A DNA stretch of 24,627 nucleotides from DAITPV01 sp050692555 (lineage in GTDB: Bacteria > Actinomycetota > UBA4738 > CALAEC01). A program made the position numbers and the translations under genes. The notes under the pieces were generated by a model. The model made no database searches and had not been told where the DNA came from. It saw only the letters and a list, made by a program, of their open reading frames with translations. Shown here piece after piece: positions 1 to 6,364 of the stretch. The stretch spans positions 1 through 24,627 of the forward strand of contig JBOGVS010000042.1 in assembly GCA_050692555.1 (NCBI GenBank), written 5' to 3'. Numbering within the stretch: position 1 is the stretch's first letter; each line of letters begins with the position of its first letter.

Positions 1-2
1 GG

Positions 3-113
3 AAGGAGGTGAAGCCCGCTCCAGACCACCCCTTCAGGGTCGCCCACGGCGAGCGGCAGCGTTCGAGGACATCTTTGGTGAGGCAACCGAAGCTCGCTTC
101 GAGGACATCTTGA
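3..113 (+). CDS. Possible 3' end of an upstream gene (partial)
   Basis: A frame open from the window edge to TGA at 111-113 reads as a basic tail beginning KEVKPAPDHPFRVAHG. Most third positions in its first part are G or C, as in the real genes here, which is the only support. Its last codons lie in the ~26-bp direct repeat at 62-124, so the repeat would duplicate the end of the reading frame. No domain is recognisable. A second frame, ending at 116-118, is also open but has poorer third-position bias. Confidence 0.25.
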   Translation, partial: KEVKPAPDHPFRVAHGERQRSRTSLVRQPKLASRTS

Positions 114-124
114 CGTGAGGCAAC
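62..124. repeat. Direct repeat, two ~26-bp copies 36 bp apart
   Basis: TTCGAGGACATCTT occurs at 62-75 and again at 98-111. Each copy is followed by GTGAGGCAAC after two or three variable bases (first copy to 87, second to 124). The rest of 1-271 shows no convincing gene, only short inverted repeats such as ATAC-GTCT-GTAT at 189-200. The repeat may be a local duplication or a pair of binding sites. Confidence 0.6.
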
Positions 125-271
125 TAGGCCCCCTTGGCGCCTTCGGACGCTGAAGGAGACTCCTTGCCGCGAACCGGTGCCAGCCGACATACGTCTGTAT
201 CGGTGAGACGGCGGACAGTGGCTTGGCCCGAACACATGGCGGCCCGAGTAGGCCGGGGAAAGGAGGTACGG

Positions 272-1519
272 ATGTCGATCAGAGGTCTCATCGCGGTGCT
301 GGCGGTGGCACTGGCAGCGTGCACGGGACAGGGAGGCTCGAGCTCCATCCCGCCCCAGGACCGACTACTGGTGGGAACGACCTCGGGTGTGCTGTCGCTC
401 GACCCCACCACGGGGTCGGTGCTGTCGGAGAGTCCCGGCGTGCCCGGCCTGGGGAACTGGTCGGCGGTCTACACCGCGACGTTGTCCGAGGGAGCCACCG
501 TCCTGAAGGGGCGAGAGGCGGCCACGGGCGACGTGACCTCCAGCCTCTCGCTCCCGGGTGATCTGGGCATCCGGGTGGTGGCGTTCGACGGGTCCATGGT
601 GGCCCTCATGCCGCCCCTGTCCCAGGGAGCCAGCCCGTGGATCCCCGAGCCTCGCACCAGGACCACGATCGTGGTTGCGGACCCCTCCGGCACGGGCGAC
701 CCGGACACGTACGACCTCGGGGGGAACTTCGAGCCGGAGGCCTTCTCCCCGGACGGCGAGAGCCTGTACATGCTCACGTACCTCCCCGCCGCCGCCCCGG
801 AGGCGTACCGGGTGGTGCGGCTGGACCTATTCGATGGGACCGTGCAACCCGTGTTCACCAACTCCAAGAGCATCGTGGAGACCATGAGCGGCACGCGCCT
901 GGAGCAGGTGACGACCTCCGACGGCTCCATGGTCCACACGCTGTACACCACTCAGCCGCCGGCGGAGTTGACGGACGTCAGAGCAAGCCACGCCGCGCAC
1001 AGCGGGCACTCCACTCAGCCGGTGGCTTTCGTGCACGTCCTCGACGCGGAAAACGGATGGGCGCACTGCGTGGCGCTGCCCCGCGCGTTCTGGGGTGGTG
1101 ACGCCACCGCCGAGGCGATGGCGCCGTCCCCGAACGGCCGGCACCTGTACGTGGTGGACGCGGACCGGGACCTGGTGGCGGTGATGGATACCCGCAAGAT
1201 GCAGGTCGTTCAGGAGGCCACCGTGGACTTCGGCACCGGCGATGGCGACGTCCGAGCGACTGTTTCCAGTGACGGAGCCTCCCTGTACGTGGCTCGTGGG
1301 CCTCAGATCACCCGACTGGACACGGCCACTCTGCAGCCGGTGGATAGATGGACGACCGAGGGGCCGGTCTCAGGTCTGGGAGTCGGTCCGAACGGGCTGT
1401 ATGTGGCCCAGCCGGAGCAGGTTGAATTGATCGACCCGGCCACCGGCAGCGAGATCGACAGCATTCCCTCCCCGGGGATCGAGGGCCAGCTCGAGTACCT
1501 CGGCACGCCGGGCCAATGA
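272..1519 (+). CDS. Secreted lipoprotein with beta-propeller-like repeats
   Basis: The start is the ATG at 272 because an AAAGGAGGT ribosome-binding site lies at 259-267 and translation from it begins with a lipoprotein signal: MSIR, a hydrophobic run, then LAAC with the lipidated cysteine at residue 17. An open frame continues upstream to 134 but lacks these signals. The mature 399 residues repeat a motif of the type SPNGRHLYVVDADRDLVAVMD, typical of YVTN or WD40-like propeller blades, e.g. around residues 145-170, 290-315 and 335-355. Such proteins usually bind ligands or partners at the cell surface; I see no catalytic motif and no specific function can be assigned. It lies 83 bp upstream of the sigma-factor gene in the same direction, possibly under a separate promoter. 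Confidence 0.8.
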   Translation: MSIRGLIAVLAVALAACTGQGGSSSIPPQDRLLVGTTSGVLSLDPTTGSVLSESPGVPGLGNWSAVYTATLSEGATVLKGREAATGDVTSSLSLPGDLGIRVVAFDGSMVALMPPLSQGASPWIPEPRTRTTIVVADPSGTGDPDTYDLGGNFEPEAFSPDGESLYMLTYLPAAAPEAYRVVRLDLFDGTVQPVFTNSKSIVETMSGTRLEQVTTSDGSMVHTLYTTQPPAELTDVRASHAAHSGHSTQPVAFVHVLDAENGWAHCVALPRAFWGGDATAEAMAPSPNGRHLYVVDADRDLVAVMDTRKMQVVQEATVDFGTGDGDVRATVSSDGASLYVARGPQITRLDTATLQPVDRWTTEGPVSGLGVGPNGLYVAQPEQVELIDPATGSEIDSIPSPGIEGQLEYLGTPGQ

Positions 1520-1534
1520 TGGTGCCCGGCGGAC

Positions 1535-1580
1535 CGTGGGGCTCCACGCGATACAGTTGAGCTGGAGCGATCCCATCGCT
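1535..1580 (+). promoter_or_regulatory. Inverted repeats in the leader of the sigma-factor gene
   Basis: Two perfect short palindromes lie between the lipoprotein stop and the sigma gene: CGTGG-GGCT-CCACG (1535-1548) and AGCGAT-CCC-ATCGCT (1566-1580). The second ends a few bases before the purine-rich GGAGAGAGGA (1585-1594) that probably binds ribosomes. They could form RNA hairpins near the start or be an operator. No clear ECF-type -35/-10 pair was recognised. Confidence 0.35.
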
Positions 1581-1602
1581 TCGGCGGAGAGAGGACGGGC
1601 CG

Positions 1603-2130
1603 CTGCGGGAGCCGGAGCCGGAGACCGTCCGGAGAGCGGGGTCGGGAGACCCGGCAGCGTTCGAGCAGCTGGTCCGGGCGTTCCAGGGCGACGTGTATCG
1701 CCTGGTGATCCACCTGGTCCGGGACCCTCCCACCGCCGAGGACGTGACCCAGGAAGCCTTCATCAAGGCCTACCGGTCGCTGCGAAGGTTCCGATGGCAG
1801 TCGAAGTTCTCCACGTGGCTGTTCCGCATCGCCCGGAACTGCGCCGTCGACGCCATCCGGCATCGGGAACGAGCTCGCCGCCTGATCCGGGAGGTCTCCG
1901 AGCCATCACCGGCCCCCGACTCCTCACTGCGAGCGGCGCTCTCGGACGCCATCGAGTCGCTCCCTCGGGAGCTTCGCGAAGCCTTCGTGCTCATCGAGGT
2001 GTTCGGGTTTTCGTACGGCGAGACGGCGGACGTGTTGTCGGTGCCGGCGGGAACCCTGAAGAGCCGCATGCACCGGGCCCGAGGACTTCTGGTGGACGCG
2101 CTGGAGGAACGCGATGCCGATGAGGTGTGA
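1603..2130 (+). CDS. ECF-type RNA polymerase sigma factor, probable CTG start
   Basis: This is a sigma-70 family extracytoplasmic-function factor that directs RNA polymerase to a stress regulon. Region 2 covers about residues 15-90, starting GDPAAFEQLVRAFQGDVYRL and including the polymerase-binding stretch TAEDVTQEAFIKAYRSL. Region 4 covers about 118-168, with the helix-turn-helix YGETADVLSVPAGTLKSRMHRAR. The first ATG/GTG/TTG in frame is a GTG at 1693, which would remove the start of region 2. Between the upstream in-frame stop (1558-1560) and 1693 the only near-canonical start is CTG at 1603, preceded by GGAGAGAGGA; it gives 175 residues, normal for the family. The 3' end overlaps the anti-sigma start by 17 nt, implying translational coupling. 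Family call is firm, start is inferred. Confidence 0.85.
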   Translation: MREPEPETVRRAGSGDPAAFEQLVRAFQGDVYRLVIHLVRDPPTAEDVTQEAFIKAYRSLRRFRWQSKFSTWLFRIARNCAVDAIRHRERARRLIREVSEPSPAPDSSLRAALSDAIESLPRELREAFVLIEVFGFSYGETADVLSVPAGTLKSRMHRARGLLVDALEERDADEV

Positions 2131-4054
2131 GACCGCCGAGCTCGAGCTGTCGGCCCGGCTCGACGGCGAGCGCGACCCCCAGCTCGACGACTCCCTCGCC
2201 GATCACGTGGCCACCTGCGCGCGGTGCCGGGCCTTCGAGGCCCGGGCCGGGCGGCTCCGCAAGTTGGTGCGCCTCGAGCCGGCGCCGCCCGTTCCCGACC
2301 TGGTCCCTCGGATCATGGACGGCGTTCAACAAAACCGGGTCCCGGGCACGGTGCGCCGGCTTCGCCCTGGGCGTCCGGTGCCGGCCTGGGGGCGGTACGC
2401 AGCCGCGTTCGCCGCGGGGGCCCTGGTCGCCGCCCTGGTGGTCGGCGGGCTGCCGGGCCTCCGGCCGGGTCCGTCGCCCGCGCTGGCCACCGAGATCCCC
2501 GAGGGGATCGCCGAGGCCTCCTCGGAGGTGACCGCGTACCGGGCCACGTTCGAGATCACAGAACGCAACTACCACCCCCGGGTCCCCCGCAGGACCTTCA
2601 CGGCCGAGGTCGCCTTCGCGGCTCCGGAACGGTTCCGGTCGCTGGTGACCGACACCACGTCTTACCCGTCGACGATGTGGCCGCGGAACGACCTTCGCCT
2701 GGAGGTCGACGGAGCCCGATGGCTGTTCGAAGGGCCCCGGATGTGTCCCCGGGAAGCCCTCCCCGCGTGCGCCCCCGCCCCCTCGAAGAGCGGCGACCTT
2801 CCGCCGCCCGGCGGGCCGAACGCCGCTGCGCCAGGCGTGACCGGGAGGGAGCCGTTCGACGGCGACGCGCTGATGCCCACCGACATCGTGCTCCCGGTGC
2901 GGACCCTGGCAGGAACCGACCGCGTCCGGGTGGTCGGCGAGGACAGGACCCTCGGCCGCGAGACCGTGGTCGTGGAGCTCGCGTACCGTGACGCCACCCC
3001 ATTGTTCGCGTACCTGCAGGCCGGCGGGTCATGGCGTCCGTTCTTCCCGGTGGACCGGGTCCTGGTGTCCCTGGACGCAGAGACGTGGTTCCCGCTGGCC
3101 TACGAGGTCCGAGCGGCCTCGAGCCCCGAGCGGGATGCGTGGGCCGTGCGGAACGGGCTTCCCGCCGAGCGCTCCGGCTCCTTGCTCTTCGAGGCAGAGG
3201 CTCGATCCCTGTCGACCGAGGCCGTCCATGTCCCGCCGCCTCCCGCGCTGGACGCTCCGAGGGACGAGGGCTTCCGCGACGCCTCAAGGGAGCAGCTGCC
3301 CGAGCTGGCCGGCTACGAGCCGGCGGCCCCGGGAGAGCTCCTCGGCCTCCGACCGTACCGTTCCGGCACGTTCGAGACCACGGGGCGCCCCGCCGACGAG
3401 GTCCTCCTTTCGTTCAGCCGGGGGCTGTCCTGGTTGAAGATCCGCCAGACCCGCACCTGGGCCCAGCCCGCTTTGTTCGGCGACGTGGGGCCGCTGGCGG
3501 AGCCCGTGACCCTGGGACCCGGCGTCGGGTACTACGAGCCGGCCACCGCATCGCTGGGCCGGAGGGTGTCGATCCATGCCGCCGGGCTGGACCTCTACGT
3601 GGAGTCCAACCTCCCCAGGGACGAGCTGCTCCGAGTTGCCGCCTCCATCCCGATCCGAGGCCTCGAGGCTCCAGCCGGATGGCTCGAACGGATCACCCTC
3701 GCCGAGGCTCGCCGGAAGGCGCCCTTCCTGCTCCTCCCCACCAGCCTGCCGGCGGGGTACCGCCTGGCGGCGGTGCAGCCGTCGGACGGGGGGGCCACCG
3801 TGACCTTCCGGCGCCCGGATACCGAGCTCGATGGGGTGGGGATCCGCCTCCACCAGTCGCCCGGAGACGCCCTGTCCCCGCCACTGGAGCCGGGGGTCCT
3901 TGCAGTGGTGGTTCGGGGGCAGACCGGACGGTACTCACCGGAGCGCGGCGAGCTCGAATGGGTCGAAGACGGGATCTATCGCTCCCTGTCGGGGACGGCG
4001 CTCGATCTCGGCGGGCTGGTCGCCGTGGCGGAGTCGCTGGAGCCGCCCCGGTGA
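2114..4054 (+). CDS. Zinc-finger anti-sigma factor with large extracytoplasmic sensor region
   Basis: This is the likely membrane-bound antagonist of the adjacent sigma factor. The cytoplasmic N-terminus has the ZAS-type zinc motif with Cys5, His31, Cys35 and Cys38. One transmembrane helix follows at about residues 95-116. The remaining ~530 residues lie outside the membrane: about 120-370 resembles the LolA/RseB-like fold used to sense lipids or misfolded proteins, and about 530-646 matches my memory of DUF4367 (TLAEARRKAPFLLLPTSLP, ending in an AESLE-like helix). At 646 aa it is much longer than simple anti-sigma factors (~200-250 aa). ATG 2114 has GGAGG at 2103-2107; ATG 2120 is an alternative. 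Its TGA overlaps the GTG of the peptidase gene. The ligand and release mechanism are unknown. Confidence 0.8.
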   Translation: MPMRCETAELELSARLDGERDPQLDDSLADHVATCARCRAFEARAGRLRKLVRLEPAPPVPDLVPRIMDGVQQNRVPGTVRRLRPGRPVPAWGRYAAAFAAGALVAALVVGGLPGLRPGPSPALATEIPEGIAEASSEVTAYRATFEITERNYHPRVPRRTFTAEVAFAAPERFRSLVTDTTSYPSTMWPRNDLRLEVDGARWLFEGPRMCPREALPACAPAPSKSGDLPPPGGPNAAAPGVTGREPFDGDALMPTDIVLPVRTLAGTDRVRVVGEDRTLGRETVVVELAYRDATPLFAYLQAGGSWRPFFPVDRVLVSLDAETWFPLAYEVRAASSPERDAWAVRNGLPAERSGSLLFEAEARSLSTEAVHVPPPPALDAPRDEGFRDASREQLPELAGYEPAAPGELLGLRPYRSGTFETTGRPADEVLLSFSRGLSWLKIRQTRTWAQPALFGDVGPLAEPVTLGPGVGYYEPATASLGRRVSIHAAGLDLYVESNLPRDELLRVAASIPIRGLEAPAGWLERITLAEARRKAPFLLLPTSLPAGYRLAAVQPSDGGATVTFRRPDTELDGVGIRLHQSPGDALSPPLEPGVLAVVVRGQTGRYSPERGELEWVEDGIYRSLSGTALDLGGLVAVAESLEPPR

Positions 4055-5232
4055 CCCAAGCCCGGGTGATCGCCGCGGCGGTGGCCGGGGCTCTGCTGGG
4101 CGCAGGGATCACACTGGCCCTGCCGGTTCCCGGTCTCCCGTCGGGTCCCACGGGAGAGCCCGGTTGGCCGGTCCAGGTCCTGGGCCCCGCGGAGGTGCCC
4201 ACGCTGCTGGCGTGGACCCCCGGTGGCCTGCCCCAGGGATTCGTCGGTGCGGTCCGTGGGCTTCCGACGGTCCGTTCCGTGGCCGTCGTTCGAAGCGGGA
4301 TCGTGTGGCTCGATGCCTGGGGAGAGGCCGGCGATCCGGCGCAGAGTCCGGCCCGCGGCCTGCGGATCCCCACGGAGGTCGCGGCCGTCCACCCGGCCAC
4401 CTACCGCGCATTCGTCCCCGCCTCGGATCGGCCGAGCGTCGCCGGGCTCGAGAGAGGCCATGCCCTGCTCGGATCGACTGCGGCGGCCATACGGGGCATC
4501 GAGACGGGTGGCTCGCTGGCCATGGGTGATCGGATGCTGACCGTCGACGGGGTCATGGAGGACGGCCTGGTTGGAGCGCACGAAGTGGTGGTTTCGTACG
4601 AGACCGGCCGGGCGCTGGGAGTGATCACGCCCCGCTACCTCCTGGTCGCTCCCCGGCCCGACGTGGACCACCGGAAAGTGGAAGTGGGGCTGCGGCGGGT
4701 GGTGCCCGCCGGGGTGAGGCTCCGGGTTCGGGCCCCGGGGGAGACACCGGTGTTCCGCCAGGGAGACGCCGTCCTGCCCCAGGTTCGTATCAAGGAGCTG
4801 TTCGGAGAGTTCGCCGCGGAGCCTCAGCCCGACGGGACCATCCGGATCGACCCGGCCTGGACGCGGGACAACATCGTCGAGGCCCGGGTCCCCATCCTCC
4901 GGGGGGCCGTCGTCTGTCACCGGCTGATCCTCCCTCAGCTGAGAGCGGCGCTTCGAGAGCTGGTGCGCAAGGGGCTCGGCGACCTGCTCGACCCCGGCGA
5001 CTACGGCGGCTGCTACTCGCCCCGGTTCGCCAACTTCGACACCGGAGCGGGGCTCTCCCATCACGCCTGGGGGGTGGCCATCGACTTCAACGTGTCGAGG
5101 AATCTCCTGGGCGATCAGCCCAGCCTGGACCCCCGGGTCGTCGAGGTGTTCCGGGACGCCGGGTTCCAGTGGGGCGGGCAGTTCCTGGTCCCGGACGGGA
5201 TGCACTTCGAGTTCCTGGAGTTTCCCGACTAG
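4051..5232 (+). CDS. Exported M15-family peptidase (VanY/DD-carboxypeptidase-like)
   Basis: This is a zinc peptidase probably acting on peptidoglycan stem peptides outside the membrane. Residues 1-28 form a signal peptide or membrane anchor. The C-terminal ~130 residues carry the M15 signature SHHAWGVAIDFN, with likely zinc ligands His338 and Asp345, then GFQWGG and DGMHFEF with His385. Residues ~45-235 are not part of the peptidase; their hydrophobic beta pattern (VRSVAVVRSGIVWLDAWGE and later segments) recalls the extracytoplasmic domain of FtsX/MacB-type proteins, a weak inference. GTG 4051 overlaps the anti-sigma stop by 4 nt, so the enzyme is probably co-produced with its regulators and may be both target and part of an envelope-stress response. 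The exact bond cleaved cannot be told. Confidence 0.82.
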   Translation: MTQARVIAAAVAGALLGAGITLALPVPGLPSGPTGEPGWPVQVLGPAEVPTLLAWTPGGLPQGFVGAVRGLPTVRSVAVVRSGIVWLDAWGEAGDPAQSPARGLRIPTEVAAVHPATYRAFVPASDRPSVAGLERGHALLGSTAAAIRGIETGGSLAMGDRMLTVDGVMEDGLVGAHEVVVSYETGRALGVITPRYLLVAPRPDVDHRKVEVGLRRVVPAGVRLRVRAPGETPVFRQGDAVLPQVRIKELFGEFAAEPQPDGTIRIDPAWTRDNIVEARVPILRGAVVCHRLILPQLRAALRELVRKGLGDLLDPGDYGGCYSPRFANFDTGAGLSHHAWGVAIDFNVSRNLLGDQPSLDPRVVEVFRDAGFQWGGQFLVPDGMHFEFLEFPD

Positions 5233-5234
5233 CG

Positions 5235-5327
5235 ATGGTCTGGCGGTGGCTCATCGCGGGGTTGGTCCTCGCCGCCGTGCTGGTCGGCTCGGTGTGGCTG
5301 CTGCTGGAGACCATGTCAAGCGGCTGA
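5235..5327 (+). CDS. Putative 30-residue single-pass membrane peptide
   Basis: ATG at 5235, two bases after the peptidase stop, opens a 31-codon frame that is almost entirely one hydrophobic helix: MVWRWLIAGL, then LAAVLVGSVWLLLE and a short polar end. The position, orientation and positive-inside start (Trp-Arg-Trp) suit a tiny membrane protein translated by coupling from the peptidase gene. The ribosome-binding site is poor (GGAG around 5217-5220, rather distant). It could also be chance, since Leu/Val codons are easily produced by G+C-rich DNA. Function unknown; it may modulate the sigma/anti-sigma or peptidase proteins. Confidence 0.45.
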   Translation: MVWRWLIAGLVLAAVLVGSVWLLLETMSSG

Positions 5328-5344
5328 GTGTCACCAGCTCCGTC

Positions 5345-5350
5345 TACGGT
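5345..5350 (+). promoter_or_regulatory. Probable -10 element for a leaderless transcript
   Basis: TACGGT fits the actinobacterial TANNNT -10 consensus and lies six bases before the ATG at 5357. Transcription would start at or next to the start codon, giving a leaderless mRNA. The absence of a Shine-Dalgarno sequence before this ATG agrees. No good -35 box is seen. Confidence 0.4.
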
Positions 5351-5356
5351 GTTGGC

Positions 5357-6277
5357 ATGCCCGGCAAGCCCGACGAAGCACGCCGTGAGCAAGCCCGCAA
5401 CCTGCGACGCCAGGGACATTCGCTGTCGCAGATCGCCACCACCATGGGGCTGAAGAGTGCGGGAGGCGTGCTGGGCCGCTGGCTCAAGGGTGTCCCGCCC
5501 CCAGAGTGGACCAAGCGTCCACGCGCGAAGGACGGCATCCGGGAAGAGGCCGTCCGGCTTCGGCGCCAGGGCCGCTCATACCGGGAGATCGAGAAGATCC
5601 TGGGAGTCTCGAAGAGCTCGCTGTCGCTCTGGCTGAAGGACGTCCCGCTGACCGCGGAGCATCGACAAGCTCTTTCCGATAGATGGAGGGACGTCAACCA
5701 GCGCCGGGCCGACTCGATCCACGCCGCCAGCCGGGCCAGGCACCAGGGCTTGATCGATGAAGCCGCCGCGCAGATCGGACCTCTTTCGGAGCGGGACCTT
5801 TTCCTGGCTGGGGTGGTCGCCTACTGGGCCGAGGGAAGCAAGACGAAGCCGTGGGGAAGCCGTCGGAGCGTGGACTTCACCAACTCGGATCCTCACTTGG
5901 TCACACTGTTCTTGCTCTGGCTGCGGCTGATGGCGATCCCTCACGAGGATCTTACGTTCCGGCTCCACATTCATGAGACTGCGGACGTCAATGCTGCGCT
6001 TCGCTTCTGGTCGAAGGTCGTGGATGTCCCGCCCAACCAGTTCCTACGGACCACCTTGAAACACCACAATCCGAGGACGAATCGCAAGAACGTCGGACGC
6101 GAGTATCGCGGGTGTTTGGTTGTCCGGGTTCGACGGAGCCTGGACCTCAACGCCCGGATCGAGGGTTGGTTCAGGGGCCTGGTCGGGAACGCTACGGAAG
6201 AAAAGGACGGGGCGAGCGCCGATCTCTTACCCATGAGCAACTCGGGCATACTTAGGTCGCACTCCCGGATGGTCTAA
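5357..6277 (+). CDS. Double HTH protein with LAGLIDADG-like core, overlapping tRNA-Gln
   Basis: A 306-residue protein with two resolvase/homeodomain-like helix-turn-helix segments (about residues 10-45 and 58-95; the second has YREIEKILGVSKSSLSLWL). The core at about 147-275 begins LFLAGVVAYWAEGSK, which resembles a LAGLIDADG helix, followed by VDFTNSDPHLV, LHIHETADVNAALRFW and a final GWFRGL. I know similar uncharacterised proteins in actinobacteria and Chloroflexota; nuclease activity is not established. The DNA is visibly less G/C-rich than its neighbours (codons such as AAT, CAT, ATT, TTG), suggesting acquisition. The stop (6275-6277) lies inside the tRNA, so the last codons are the tRNA 5' end. 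ATG 5357 is chosen because it follows a -10 box; the upstream extension to 5246 overlaps the micro-peptide. Confidence 0.7.
   Translation: MPGKPDEARREQARNLRRQGHSLSQIATTMGLKSAGGVLGRWLKGVPPPEWTKRPRAKDGIREEAVRLRRQGRSYREIEKILGVSKSSLSLWLKDVPLTAEHRQALSDRWRDVNQRRADSIHAASRARHQGLIDEAAAQIGPLSERDLFLAGVVAYWAEGSKTKPWGSRRSVDFTNSDPHLVTLFLLWLRLMAIPHEDLTFRLHIHETADVNAALRFWSKVVDVPPNQFLRTTLKHHNPRTNRKNVGREYRGCLVVRVRRSLDLNARIEGWFRGLVGNATEEKDGASADLLPMSNSGILRSHSRMV
6223..6252 (+). promoter_or_regulatory. Possible tRNA-Gln promoter inside the preceding gene
   Basis: CATACT at 6247-6252, ten bases before the tRNA, with TCTTAC at 6223-6228 (18-base spacer), forms a plausible sigma-70 type promoter. It sits in the variable C-terminal tail of the HTH gene, beyond its conserved core. 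This suggests the tRNA with its own promoter was there before the gene extended into it. Confidence 0.3.
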
Positions 6278-6336
6278 TTGGTTAAGACGCCGGCCCTTGG
6301 AGCCGTGAAATGGGGGTTCGAGTCCTCCTCCGGGAG
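6263..6336 (+). tRNA. tRNA-Gln (anticodon UUG), with C33
   Basis: A full cloverleaf can be drawn: acceptor TCCCGGA/TCCGGGA perfectly paired, D-arm GTCT/AGAC with A14, G18G19 and A21, anticodon loop CCTTGGA (6295-6301) giving UUG, five-base variable region, T-arm GGGGG/CCTCC with TTCGAGT, and discriminator G73. U1-A72 and G73 are normal for tRNA-Gln. CCA is not encoded. Two oddities: position 33 is C instead of the nearly universal U, and the 27-43 pair is C-U. It may be a functional variant, a sequencing error, or a degenerating copy. The first 15 bases overlap the 3' end of the HTH gene. Confidence 0.85.
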
Positions 6337-6364
6337 CTGACTCCTACCCCTGAATGAATCGGGA

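Noticed and set aside
1..14. GGAAGGAGGTGAAG, resembling a strong ribosome-binding site or the 16S rRNA 3' end
   Set aside because: No start codon follows at a usable distance (the GTG at 9-11 overlaps it) and the flanks do not match the 16S end on either strand.
140..156. CCTTC-GGACGCT-GAAGG hairpin as a terminator of an upstream gene
   Set aside because: Only five pairs and no following T-run; not distinguishable from chance in G+C-rich DNA.
3976..5205. A 409-codon open frame on the - strand opposite the M15 peptidase
   Set aside because: The peptidase on the other strand has intact catalytic motifs; the antisense translation has no family features.
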